Shown: one piece after another, positions 1 through 7,629 of the stretch
Layout: each line of letters opens with the position of its first letter
Position numbering within the stretch: the first letter of the stretch is position 1
Origin: JAJPXI01 sp045602885
GTDB lineage: Bacteria > Bacillota > Clostridia > Oscillospirales > Oscillospiraceae
Direction of reading: 5' to 3'
Assembly: GCA_045602885.1 (NCBI GenBank)
Contig: JAZSCJ010000018.1
Span: forward strand, 1-7,798
Length of the DNA: 7,798 nt
Notes under the pieces: model-generated
What the model saw: only the letters and a program-made list of their open reading frames with translations
Told to the model about the DNA's origin: nothing
Database searches by the model: none
Translations under genes and position numbers: made by a program

Positions 1-629
<629 letters not shown>

Positions 630-631
<2 letters not shown>

Positions 632-640
632 GAGGGAGGG
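630..640 (+). promoter_or_regulatory. Ribosome binding site of the hydrogenase catalytic gene
   Basis: The purine-rich run GAGAGGGAGGG ends 7 nt before the ATG at 648. It fixes that start in preference to an in-frame ATG at 573, which lies inside the preceding subunit gene and would add 25 residues with no resemblance to the ferredoxin-like N-terminus of the family. The site overlaps the stop codon of the upstream gene, consistent with translational coupling of the two subunits. Confidence 0.8.
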
Positions 641-647
641 AAGAACA

Positions 648-2408
648 ATGGAACAGAAAATGGTCAATCTTAAGATCAATGATATCCCTGTGAGCGTGCC
701 TGCCGGTACTACCGTGCTGGAAGCCGCCCGCAGCGCCGGCATCAAGATCCCCTCCCTGTGCTTTTTGAAGGACGCCAACGAGATCGGCGCCTGCCGTATC
801 TGCGTGGTGGAGGTCAAGGGCGCCCGCAGCCTGATGGCTTCCTGCGTCTACCCCGTGTCTGAGGGCATGGAGGTGTTCACCAACACCGAGAAGGTGCGTG
901 CATCCCGCCGTCTGACTCTGGAGCTCATCCTGTCCAACCACCGCATGGAGTGCCTGACCTGCCCCCGCAACGGCAAGTGCGAGCTGCAGGAGCTGGCCGC
1001 TGAGTTCGGCATCGACACCGTGCGCTACGCCGGTGAGAAGATGGAGCCCCAGATCGAGGACTCCGCATTCCACCTGGTGCGCGATAACTCCAAGTGCGTG
1101 CTGTGCCGCCGCTGCGTGGCCGTGTGCCGCAAGTATCAGGAAGTGGGCGTCATCGGCGCCAATGACCGTGGCTTCGCCACCCACATTGGCTGCGCCTTCG
1201 ACCGCGATCTGAACGAAGTCAACTGCGTGTCCTGCGGCCAGTGTATCGTGGCCTGCCCCACCGGCGCGCTGACCGAAAAGGACAACACCGACGAAGTGTG
1301 GGCCGCTCTGAGCGATCCCAACAAGCACGTGGTGGTGGGTCCCGCTCCCTCGGTGCGTGCTACCCTGGGTGAGTGCTTCGATATGCCCATCGGCACCAAT
1401 GTGGAGGGCAAGATGGTTGCCGCTCTGCGCCGTCTGGGCTTTGACAAGGTGTTTGATGTGGACGTTGCCGCCGACATCACCATCATGGAAGAGGGCACCG
1501 AGTTCCTGCATCGCCTGAAGGGCGAGGGCGCTCTGCCTCTGATCACCTCCTGCTCTCCCGGCTGGATCCGTTTCTGCGAGCAGCACTATCCCGAGATGCT
1601 GCCCAACGTGTCCACCTGTAAGTCTCCCCAGCAGATGTTCGGCGCTCTGGTCAAGAGCTACTACGCCGAGAAGATGGGCATCGACCCCAAGGACATTTAC
1701 GTGGTGTCCATCATGCCCTGTACCGCCAAGAAGTACGAGGTCAAGCGTGAGGAGCAGCGCATGAAAAACGGCTGCATGCCCGTGGATGCCTCTCTGACCA
1801 CCCGTGAGCTGGCCCGCATGATCACCCGCGCCGGTATCATGTTCACCGGCCTGGAGGATGAGAAGTTTGACGAGATGCTGGGCATTTCCACCGGCGCTGC
1901 TGCCATCTTCGGCGCTACCGGCGGCGTGATGGAAGCTGCTCTGCGTACCGTGGTGGAAGTGGTGACCAACGGCGAGATGAAGCCCATGGAGTTCCACGAA
2001 GTGCGTGGCATGGAGGGCATCAAGGAAGCCAGCTATGATCTGCCCGGCAAGACCGTCAAGGTTTGTGTGGCCAGCGGTCTGAGCAACGCCAAGAAGGTGC
2101 TGGACGGCATCAAGAGCGGCGAGATGAACTATGACTTCATCGAGTTCATGGCCTGCCCCGGCGGCTGCATCAACGGCGGCGGCCAGCCCCATCAGAGTGC
2201 TGATGTGCGCTCCTTTGAGGACATCAAGGGTCTGCGTGCCAAGGCGCTGTACGATCAGGACATGGGCGAGACCTACCGCAAGAGCCACGAGAGCCCCCTG
2301 GTCAAGGTCATTTACGACGAGTACCTGGGCGAGCCCGGCAGCCACAAGGCACACGATCTGCTGCACTGCACCTATGTGCCCCAGCAGAAGTATCGCACCG
2401 ATAAGTAA
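648..2408 (+). CDS. hndD: [FeFe] hydrogenase catalytic subunit, HndD/HydA type
   Basis: This 586-residue cytoplasmic hydrogenase reduces protons to H2 or oxidises H2 at the H-cluster. Domains in order are: a plant-type [2Fe-2S] domain (Cys38, 49, 52, 66); a His-Cys [4Fe-4S] site (His98, Cys102, 105, 111); a 2x[4Fe-4S] ferredoxin domain (Cys150/153/156/160 and 193/196/199/203); then the H-domain from about residue 225. H-cluster motifs are L1 TSCSPGW (300-306), L2 MPCTAKK (356-362) and L3 MACPGGCINGGGQP (501-514). The C-terminal small-subunit-like segment YLGEPGSHKAHDLLH is at 559-573. Domain order and length match the NAD-linked HndD/HydA class rather than short ferredoxin-only enzymes. The adjacent flavoprotein subunit supports NADH coupling. 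L1 has Ser where the classic motif has a second Cys; I recall this variant in HndD-like enzymes, so it need not mean loss of activity. Maturases HydEFG are not in the window. Confidence 0.96.
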   Translation: MEQKMVNLKINDIPVSVPAGTTVLEAARSAGIKIPSLCFLKDANEIGACRICVVEVKGARSLMASCVYPVSEGMEVFTNTEKVRASRRLTLELILSNHRMECLTCPRNGKCELQELAAEFGIDTVRYAGEKMEPQIEDSAFHLVRDNSKCVLCRRCVAVCRKYQEVGVIGANDRGFATHIGCAFDRDLNEVNCVSCGQCIVACPTGALTEKDNTDEVWAALSDPNKHVVVGPAPSVRATLGECFDMPIGTNVEGKMVAALRRLGFDKVFDVDVAADITIMEEGTEFLHRLKGEGALPLITSCSPGWIRFCEQHYPEMLPNVSTCKSPQQMFGALVKSYYAEKMGIDPKDIYVVSIMPCTAKKYEVKREEQRMKNGCMPVDASLTTRELARMITRAGIMFTGLEDEKFDEMLGISTGAAAIFGATGGVMEAALRTVVEVVTNGEMKPMEFHEVRGMEGIKEASYDLPGKTVKVCVASGLSNAKKVLDGIKSGEMNYDFIEFMACPGGCINGGGQPHQSADVRSFEDIKGLRAKALYDQDMGETYRKSHESPLVKVIYDEYLGEPGSHKAHDLLHCTYVPQQKYRTDK

Positions 2409-2417
2409 GCCTTTTTG

Positions 2418-2466
2418 AAAAATGGGACGACTGCGCTGATTCAAGCGCAGGCGTCCTTGCTTTTTT
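2418..2466 (+). terminator. Intrinsic terminator of the hydrogenase operon
   Basis: The left arm GGACG-A-CTGCGCT (2425-2437) pairs with AGCGCAG-G-CGTCC (2444-2456), giving 12 paired positions with one A/G mismatch and the loop GATTCA. TTGCTTTTTT follows. An A-run at 2418-2422 opposite the T-run makes it potentially bidirectional. It begins 9 nt after the hydrogenase stop codon and separates the hydrogenase unit from the purine genes. Confidence 0.88.
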
Positions 2467-2485
2467 CGGGTATCGGGTGTAAAAT
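2457..2485 (+). promoter_or_regulatory. Candidate sigma-A promoter for the purine salvage run
   Basis: TTGCTT (2457-2462) is separated by 17 nt from TAAAAT (2480-2485), which matches TATAAT at 5 of 6 positions. The -35 box matches TTGACA at only three positions and lies in the T-tract of the preceding terminator. The predicted transcript would start near 2492 and reach the Shine-Dalgarno at 2514. The position between a terminator and a new gene run makes a promoter necessary somewhere here, but the exact boxes are uncertain. Confidence 0.4.
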
Positions 2486-2526
2486 ATTCTGTATTTCGTT
2501 TTTTAATATTGTCAGGAGGGGTTCCC

Positions 2527-3351
2527 ATGCAGTATACCTTTGCACAGTATCAGGAAAGCGCCGATGCCATTGGTGCGAAAATTGGTGACTTCCGACCCGA
2601 GGTCGCCATGGTGCTTGGTTCGGGGCTTGGCTTTTTGGGCGATGTCGTGGAAGACGCTGTCGCCGTGCCCTATGGCGAGATCCCCCATTTCAAAGCGTCC
2701 ACCGCGCCCGGCCATAAGGGCCAGCTGGTGTTCGGCTTGCTCAGCGGAAAGAAGGTAGCCGTCATGCAGGGGCGGATGCACCATTATGAAGGCTATTCCT
2801 ACGAAGAGGTAGCCTACGCCGTGCGGGTGTTGCGCCTGCTGGGCTGTCAGTCGCTCATCGTGACCAATGCCGCCGGGTGCGTGCGCACCGACTGGCAGGC
2901 AGGCGATCTGATGCTCATTACCGACCACATCAAGATGTTCTCGGAATCTCCCCTGCGTGGCGAGAATCTGCCTCAGTTTGGTGTGCGCTTCCCCGACGCG
3001 TCCCACCTGTACACCGAACGCCTGCAGCAGCTGGCCCGTGAAACGGCGGCCGAGCAGGGTGTGACGCTGCGTGAGGGCGTGTATTTCTACTGCTACGGCC
3101 CGCAGTACGAAACCCCGGCCGAAATCCGTGCGGCCCGTATTCTGGGCGGTGACGCGGTGGGTATGTCCACCGCGCCGGAGGTCATCGTGGCCGGTCATTG
3201 CGGCATGGAGGTGCTGGGCTTTACTCTGCTGAGCAACATGGCCGCCGGTATTCTGGACCAGCCGCTCAGCGAGCAGGAAGTGCTGGACGCCGCGGCCGCC
3301 GCCCGGGAAACCTTCTCCACGCTGGTGCTGGGCTGTCTGAGCAAGATGTAA
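2527..3351 (+). CDS. punA: Purine-nucleoside phosphorylase, trimeric class
   Basis: This 274-residue protein belongs to the PNP/MTAP superfamily, which cleaves purine (deoxy)nucleosides with phosphate to a free base and (deoxy)ribose-1-phosphate. Visible motifs, using human PNP equivalents, are: GSGLG (31-35, phosphate site); GHKGQLVFG (62-70); MQGRMHHYEGY (80-90), with the phosphate-binding Arg83; TNAAG (113-117); GPQYETPAEI (191-200), with Glu195 as the base-binding acid; VGMST (211-215), with the phosphate-contacting Ser214; and SNMAAG (236-241), with Asn237 as the base-binding Asn. Glu plus Asn indicate 6-oxopurines (inosine/guanosine type) rather than the Asp pair of MTAP. The 5'-hydroxyl-binding His near the C-terminus appears as Glu249 in LSEQEVL. 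Start: ATG at 2527 follows AGGAGGGG (2514-2521) by 5 nt, which excludes an in-frame TTG at 2509. The next gene, 20 nt on, is an MTA/SAH-type deaminase. A methylthioinosine phosphorylase role is possible. Confidence 0.92.
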   Translation: MQYTFAQYQESADAIGAKIGDFRPEVAMVLGSGLGFLGDVVEDAVAVPYGEIPHFKASTAPGHKGQLVFGLLSGKKVAVMQGRMHHYEGYSYEEVAYAVRVLRLLGCQSLIVTNAAGCVRTDWQAGDLMLITDHIKMFSESPLRGENLPQFGVRFPDASHLYTERLQQLARETAAEQGVTLREGVYFYCYGPQYETPAEIRAARILGGDAVGMSTAPEVIVAGHCGMEVLGFTLLSNMAAGILDQPLSEQEVLDAAAAARETFSTLVLGCLSKM

Positions 3352-3371
3352 CCGAAAGGAAGCAATGCATA

Positions 3372-4685
3372 ATGTCCATCCTGTTTACCAATGTTACTGC
3401 CGTGACCATGGACGTGGCGGCGCCCGTGCTGCACAACGCTTATGTGTTGGTGCAGGGCACGCAAATTGCCGCTGTGACTGCCACACGCCCCCAGGGGCAG
3501 TTTGAGCAGATCATCGACTGCACCGGCAAGGTCATGATGCCCGGTCTGATCAACACCCACACCCACATTCCTATGACGCTGCTGCGTGGTTATGGCGGTG
3601 GACACGATCTGCACACCTGGCTCAACGAATATATTTTCCCGGCGGAAGCCCGGCTGGACGACCGTGCCGTGGCCATCGGTACCGGCCTGGGTCTGGCCGA
3701 GATGATCGCCTCGGGCGTTACCTGCATTGCCGAGATGTATTCCCACACCGGCGCCGTGGCGCGGGAGATCGTCAACGCAGGCATCAGCGCCAACCTGTGC
3801 TGTGGCGGCGTCTACTTCGGCGCGGCGGAGGACTTTGCCCCCGAGCGGTGCAACGACTGCCGCAACCAGCAGATTTTGACCGAACAATGGCATAACGTCA
3901 ACGACGGTCAGATCCGGGTGGATGCCTCTATCCATGGCGAGTATACCTCCAACGCGCCCCTATGGCGGTGGATGGCCGACTTTGCCAAGCAGCACGATCA
4001 GCGCATGCACGTGCACGTATCGGAAACCAAATCCGAGCATGCCGGCAGTTTGCAGCGCAACGGCAAAACGCCCATCCAGATTTTGAATGATTGCGGCGTG
4101 TGGGACAACGGCGGCATCGCCGCCCATTGCGTGTATACCACACCCGAGGACTGGGCCATCATGGCCGAGAAGGACGTGACGGTGGTGCACAATCCGTGGT
4201 CCAACCTCAAGCTGGGCTCCGGCGTGGCACCCATCCCGGCTATGCTGGCGGCCGGAGTCAATGTGTCGCTGGGCACCGATGGCGTCAGCTCCCACAACAG
4301 CACCGATATGTTTGCCGACATGAAGCTGGCTGCGGTGCTGCACAACGGCGTGCAATGCGACCCCGGTGCCATGACAGCCCGCAAGGCGCTGGAGATGGCC
4401 ACCGTCAACGGCGCAAAGGCTCTGGGCCGCAATACCGGCGTGATCGCAGAAGGCAAGACCGCCGATTTGATTTTGGTGGACTTTACTGTCCCCAATCTGA
4501 CCCCCTGTCACGATGTGGAGGAAAATCTGGTCTTTTCGGCCCACGGTTCCAACGTGGTGCTGAATATGGCCCGGGGCAAGGTCATATATAAAGACGGGGA
4601 ATACTACACCCTCGATCTGGAGCGCATCCGCCACGAGGTCAGCCAGTATGCCCTGCCCTTGGTGTTTGGAAAGAAAGGTGAGTGA
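3372..4685 (+). CDS. mtaD: Amidohydrolase: probable 5'-methylthioadenosine/S-adenosylhomocysteine deaminase
   Basis: This 437-residue metal-dependent hydrolase belongs to the cytosine deaminase/MtaD branch of the amidohydrolase superfamily. It is predicted to release ammonia from the 6-amino group of MTA, SAH or related adenosines, giving the inosine-type product in the cytoplasm. Metal ligands visible are His63 and His65 in PGLINTHTH, His215 in HVHVSE, His252 in AAHCVY and Asp303 in SLGTDG. Glu218 is the likely catalytic acid/base. The family segment HNPWSNLKLGSG is at 273-284, and the typical C-terminal strand IAEGKTADLILVD is at 358-370. The length fits the family's usual size of about 430. 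Start: ATG at 3372 follows GGAAG (3358-3362) by 9 nt; a nearer ATG at 3365 is out of frame. It lies 20 nt after the phosphorylase gene, probably in one transcript. Exact substrate (MTA, SAH, adenosine or a guanine-like base) cannot be read from sequence alone. Confidence 0.88.
   Translation: MSILFTNVTAVTMDVAAPVLHNAYVLVQGTQIAAVTATRPQGQFEQIIDCTGKVMMPGLINTHTHIPMTLLRGYGGGHDLHTWLNEYIFPAEARLDDRAVAIGTGLGLAEMIASGVTCIAEMYSHTGAVAREIVNAGISANLCCGGVYFGAAEDFAPERCNDCRNQQILTEQWHNVNDGQIRVDASIHGEYTSNAPLWRWMADFAKQHDQRMHVHVSETKSEHAGSLQRNGKTPIQILNDCGVWDNGGIAAHCVYTTPEDWAIMAEKDVTVVHNPWSNLKLGSGVAPIPAMLAAGVNVSLGTDGVSSHNSTDMFADMKLAAVLHNGVQCDPGAMTARKALEMATVNGAKALGRNTGVIAEGKTADLILVDFTVPNLTPCHDVEENLVFSAHGSNVVLNMARGKVIYKDGEYYTLDLERIRHEVSQYALPLVFGKKGE
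4672..4682 (+). promoter_or_regulatory. Ribosome binding site deciding a TTG start of the flippase
   Basis: AGAAAGGTGAG at the end of the deaminase gene matches seven consecutive bases of the 16S anti-Shine-Dalgarno complement (AGAAAGG) and sits 7 nt before TTG at 4690. The alternative, GTG at 4678, lies inside this site and has only a weak GGAAAG (4668-4673) upstream. I therefore prefer TTG, but the GTG start (four residues longer) cannot be excluded. Confidence 0.5.
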
Positions 4686-4689
4686 CCCC

Positions 4690-6369
4690 TTGTCCAATTC
4701 GGAAAAGAAAAATACCTTTTACGGCGGTGCGGCCATTCTGGCCATCAGCGCCATTCTGGTCAAGCTGATTGGTGCCGTGTACCGTATTCCGCTGGGCAAT
4801 GTTCTGCCGGACGAGGTGATGGCAGACTACAACAGCGCCTATAACATTTATAATTTCTTTTTGACCATTTCCACCGCCGGCTTGCCGGTGGCGCTGTCCA
4901 AGACCATTTCCGAGGCCAACGCGCTGGGTCGGGAAAACCAGGTGCGCAAGGTGTTCCGGGTGGCTTTCTTCACCTTCCTTTTCATGGGCCTGGTCAGCTT
5001 TTTCTGTATGACGGTGCTGGCCGCTCCGCTTTCTGAGGCGGTGCTGAGCAACCCCAAGGCGGTCTACTGCGTGCTGGCGCTGGCTCCTTCGGTGCTGTGC
5101 GTGTGCATCATGTCGGCCTTCCGCGGCTACTTCCAGGGGCAGTTCAACATGATGCCCACCGGCATTTCGCAGGTCATCGAGTCGCTGTTCAAGCTGGTCA
5201 TCGGCCTGGCGCTGGCCATCTATGTGGTCAAGACGGTGGGGAAGCCGGATTTCGGCTCGGTGGGTGCCATTGTGGGCGTGTCCACTGGCAGCGTGGTGGC
5301 GCTGGTCTATATCCTGTTTGTGTTTGCCCGCTCCCGTCGTAAGGCAAAGCCCGTCGGTACGGATACGCCGGACGGAACCGGAAAGATCCTAGGCTCGCTG
5401 CTGCAGATGGCCATCCCCATCACGTTGGGCTCGGCGGCCAGCTCGCTGGTCACGCTGATCGACAATAAGCTGGTCATGAGCCAACTGCGCACCGTTTATG
5501 AAGTGGTAGACGGCCTTTCGGCCGATGCGGCGCTGGATGCCGCCCGTGGTCTGTACGGTATTTACAGCAAGACCATGTCCATTTACAATCTGCCGTTCTC
5601 CATGATGGTGCCCCTGACGGCCTGCATCGTTCCGGCTGTATCTGCCTGCCTGTCCAAGAAGGACCGCCTGGGCGCACAGCGCATCAGCGAATCGGCGCTG
5701 CGCATTGGTTTGCTGGTGGCCTTGCCCATGGGTATGGGTCTGTTTGCGCTGGGTGGCCCGATCATGGGTCTGCTGTTCCCCGAAATTGACATTTCGGTGG
5801 CCGGGCCGCTGCTGTCGGCCTTGGGTCTGGCCTCGGTGTTCGTGGCGCTGCAGCTTTTGTGCAACTCCATCTTGCAGGCCAACGGCATGGTTAACCTGCC
5901 TGTTTTGGCTGTGGTCATCGGCGGCGTGGTCAAGCTGGTGGTCAACTATACGCTGGTGGGCAATCCCGACATTCGCATCAACGGCGCACCCATTGGCACG
6001 CTGTGCTGTTTCCTTGTGATCGCCGTGCTGGAGATTTTCATTATCCATCGTGCCATCCCTGCCGCACCCCGATTTGCACGGGCCTTTGGTAAACCCATGC
6101 TGGCCGCCCTTGTGATGGCAGGGGCTGCGTGGGGCGGTCACGGCCTGCTGACCAAAGTGCTGGGCGCTATGTCCATGTTCCAAACGCTCAGCCCGACGGG
6201 ACAGATCGGTTTGTCCTATATGGGAGGCGCCTTGAGCACTCTGGGCGGCATCGCAATTGCTGTGGTGGTTTATCTGGTTTTGGTGCTTGTGCTGCGGGTA
6301 ATTTCCAGGGACGACCTTGCGCTGATTCCCAAGGGCGAAAAAATTGCGAAAATTCTCCATATTAAATAA
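4690..6369 (+). CDS. MOP-superfamily lipid-linked glycan flippase, YtgP/SpoVB/MurJ-like
   Basis: This polytopic inner-membrane protein has 559 residues from TTG. It is very hydrophobic, with about 14 predicted membrane segments spread from residue 11 to 537 and polar loops near 213-232 and 262-290. Diagnostic segments are the N-terminal YRIPLGN (31-37), RGYFQGQFNMMPTGISQV (145-162), typical of the SpoVB/YtgP/YabM branch, and the C-terminal LIPKGEK (545-551). Members flip undecaprenyl-linked precursors, such as lipid II for peptidoglycan or other cell-wall glycans; some act in spore cortex formation. Length fits YtgP (MurJ of Bacillus) at about 540 better than proteobacterial MurJ. It begins 4 nt after the deaminase stop, suggesting coupled translation. 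mazG follows after 38 nt, as with yabM-yabN in Bacillus. Vegetative lipid II flippase and sporulation/other glycan role cannot be separated here, so no symbol is assigned. Confidence 0.9.
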   Translation: MSNSEKKNTFYGGAAILAISAILVKLIGAVYRIPLGNVLPDEVMADYNSAYNIYNFFLTISTAGLPVALSKTISEANALGRENQVRKVFRVAFFTFLFMGLVSFFCMTVLAAPLSEAVLSNPKAVYCVLALAPSVLCVCIMSAFRGYFQGQFNMMPTGISQVIESLFKLVIGLALAIYVVKTVGKPDFGSVGAIVGVSTGSVVALVYILFVFARSRRKAKPVGTDTPDGTGKILGSLLQMAIPITLGSAASSLVTLIDNKLVMSQLRTVYEVVDGLSADAALDAARGLYGIYSKTMSIYNLPFSMMVPLTACIVPAVSACLSKKDRLGAQRISESALRIGLLVALPMGMGLFALGGPIMGLLFPEIDISVAGPLLSALGLASVFVALQLLCNSILQANGMVNLPVLAVVIGGVVKLVVNYTLVGNPDIRINGAPIGTLCCFLVIAVLEIFIIHRAIPAAPRFARAFGKPMLAALVMAGAAWGGHGLLTKVLGAMSMFQTLSPTGQIGLSYMGGALSTLGGIAIAVVVYLVLVLVLRVISRDDLALIPKGEKIAKILHIK

Positions 6370-6407
6370 TGAAAATGTGGAAAATGGCTTGCAGAAGGTA
6401 GAGAAAT

Positions 6408-7196
6408 ATGATAAATTTTGTGAGGAAACAACGTTACACCGTCCAGGATCTGGAAGAGATCGTGGCCATCCTGCGTGCGCCGGGCGGCTGCCCCTGGGAC
6501 GCAGAACAGACCCACGAGAGTACACGCCGCGATTTTCTGGAGGAAGCCTACGAGGTGGCTGAGGCCATTGACGAGGGCAACACCGAGCATCTCAAAGAAG
6601 AACTGGGCGACGTACTGCTGCAGGTGGTGTTCCACACCCAGATGGAAAAGGAAGCCGGTCGGTTCGATTTGAACGACGCGGCGGACGGTGTGTGCAAAAA
6701 GCTGATCTACCGTCACCCCCATGTGTTTGGCGAGGTGGAGGTTTCCGGCTCGGCACAGGTGCTGGAGAATTGGGAACAGCTTAAGCGCTCGGAAAAACAG
6801 CAGAACACCCATACCGACGCGCTGCAGTCCGTGGCACGCAGTCTGCCTGCCCTGTGGCGTGCGGAGAAGGTTCAGAAAAAGGCACGCAAGGCCGGGTTTG
6901 ACTGGGACGATCCCACCGGACCGATGGATAAGCTGAACGAGGAATTGGCGGAACTGCAAACGGCCGTGGCCGAGGGATCCAACATTGAGGAAGAGCTGGG
7001 CGATTTGTTGTTTGCCGCGGTGAATCTGTCCCGGTTTTTGAATGTGGACTGCGAAAACGCCCTCAATGCCGCCACCGATAAATTCATCCGCCGCTTTGCA
7101 ACGGTGGAGCAGTTGGCCCGGGCAAAGGGTTGTGCCATGGAAAGTATGACGCTGGCAGAGCTGGATGCGTTGTGGGCTCAAGCCAAAAAGGCTTAA
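6408..7196 (+). CDS. mazG: Nucleoside triphosphate pyrophosphohydrolase MazG
   Basis: This 262-residue all-alpha enzyme hydrolyses NTPs/dNTPs to the monophosphate and pyrophosphate, clearing aberrant nucleotides. It has two tandem MazG domains. The first holds CPWDAEQTH (28-36), Glu45/46/49 in LEEAYEV and Glu65/Asp68 in EELGD. The second holds Glu178/179/182 in NEELAEL and Glu196/Asp199 in EELGD, followed by the conserved DKFIRRF (224-230). These are the EExxE and ExxD Mg2+-binding acids of the family. Length equals the E. coli form (about 263). The N-terminal tetrapyrrole-methylase domain found in Bacillus YabN is absent. ATG at 6408 follows AGAAGGTAGAG (6393-6403) by 4 nt. It lies 38 nt after the flippase gene with no terminator between, so it is probably cotranscribed. 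Confidence 0.95.
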   Translation: MINFVRKQRYTVQDLEEIVAILRAPGGCPWDAEQTHESTRRDFLEEAYEVAEAIDEGNTEHLKEELGDVLLQVVFHTQMEKEAGRFDLNDAADGVCKKLIYRHPHVFGEVEVSGSAQVLENWEQLKRSEKQQNTHTDALQSVARSLPALWRAEKVQKKARKAGFDWDDPTGPMDKLNEELAELQTAVAEGSNIEEELGDLLFAAVNLSRFLNVDCENALNAATDKFIRRFATVEQLARAKGCAMESMTLAELDALWAQAKKA

Positions 7197-7204
7197 CCAA
7201 ATCG

Positions 7205-7229
7205 ACTTAAAGGCGGAGACGCTTTAAGT
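7205..7229 (+). other. Stem-loop with GAGA tetraloop in the mazG-HU gap
   Basis: ACTTAAAG (7205-7212) pairs perfectly with CTTTAAGT (7222-7229). After a one-base bulge, CG/CG closes a GAGA loop (7216-7219), a GNRA-type tetraloop. No T-tract follows, so it is a poor terminator. It could be an RNA processing or mazG 3'-end stabilising structure, or a protein-binding palindrome near the HU promoter. Confidence 0.5.
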
Positions 7230-7231
7230 AA

Positions 7232-7237
7232 TATAAC
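7232..7237 (+). promoter_or_regulatory. Possible -10 box of the HU gene
   Basis: TATAAC matches TATAAT at 5 of 6 positions in an AT-rich stretch 47 nt before the HU start. No acceptable -35 box is seen 16-18 nt upstream, and there is no TGn extension. Codon use suggests the HU gene is highly expressed, so a promoter separate from mazG is expected, but this exact site is tentative. Confidence 0.3.
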
Positions 7238-7245
7238 AAAATTTA

Positions 7246-7259
7246 GCGGCACCTGCCGC
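7246..7259 (+). other. Short GC hairpin in the HU 5' leader
   Basis: GCGGC pairs with GCCGC around the loop ACCT, ending 8 nt before the AGGAGG site. If transcription starts just after the TATAAC box, this hairpin would lie at the very 5' end of the HU mRNA, a position that can protect transcripts from 5'-end decay. It leaves the Shine-Dalgarno unpaired. Confidence 0.45.
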
Positions 7260-7283
7260 AATAAATCAGGAGGAAGTAAAACA

Positions 7284-7559
7284 ATGAACAAAGCTGAACT
7301 GATCACCGCTACTGCCGAGAAGGCCGGCCTGTCCAAGAAGGATACCGAGGCCGCTATCACCGCTATGGTTGACGTTATCACCGCTGCTCTGACCGAGGGC
7401 GACAAGGTCCAGCTGGTGGGCTTCGGTGCTTTTGAGATCAAGACCCGTGCTGAGCGCATCGGCCGCAACCCCAAGACCAAGGAGCAGATCAAGATCCCTG
7501 CTTCCAAGGTTCCCGTGTTCAAGGCCGGCAAGGCTCTGAAGGACGCTGTTTCCAAGTAA
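7284..7559 (+). CDS. hup: HU-family DNA-binding protein
   Basis: This 91-residue nucleoid protein is the normal length for HU. It dimerises and bends DNA non-specifically. The N-terminal helices (3-40) are followed by the family signature region VGFGAFEI (45-52), the DNA-contacting arm containing GRNPKTKE (60-67), with Pro63 as the intercalating proline, and the closing segment VPVFKAGKALKDAV (76-89). The Shine-Dalgarno AGGAGG (7268-7273) precedes ATG at 7284 by 10 nt. Codons are strongly biased (GCT/GCC, ACC, AAG, CTG), as in the hydrogenase genes, pointing to high expression. It lies between mazG and rqcP and has its own terminator. A sequence-specific IHF role is unlikely but cannot be formally excluded. 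Confidence 0.97.
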   Translation: MNKAELITATAEKAGLSKKDTEAAITAMVDVITAALTEGDKVQLVGFGAFEIKTRAERIGRNPKTKEQIKIPASKVPVFKAGKALKDAVSK

Positions 7560-7569
7560 TTGATTGAAT

Positions 7570-7606
7570 AAAAGCGGGAACCGGACGCTCCGGCTCCCGC
7601 TTTTTT
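7570..7606 (+). terminator. Intrinsic terminator of the HU gene
   Basis: GCGGGA-A-CCGGA (7574-7585) pairs with TCCGG-C-TCCCGC (7589-7600) around the loop CGC, with one A/C mismatch. The hairpin is preceded by AAAA (7570-7573) and followed by TTTTTT (7601-7606). The stem is long and GC-rich with a perfect U-tract, so termination should be efficient. The following rqcP start would need its own promoter or readthrough. Confidence 0.93.
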
Positions 7607-7629
7607 GTTGCTGACAGGGGGTATTGGTA

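Noticed and set aside
2504..2509. TAATAT as a -10 box for the phosphorylase gene
   Set aside because: It would put the transcription start on or after the Shine-Dalgarno at 2514-2521, and no -35 box is seen at the right distance.
5389..6525. Long - strand open frame opposite the flippase and mazG start
   Set aside because: It is rich in His, Gln and Arg with no family resemblance, spans two real genes and their gap, and is a shadow of the + strand frames.
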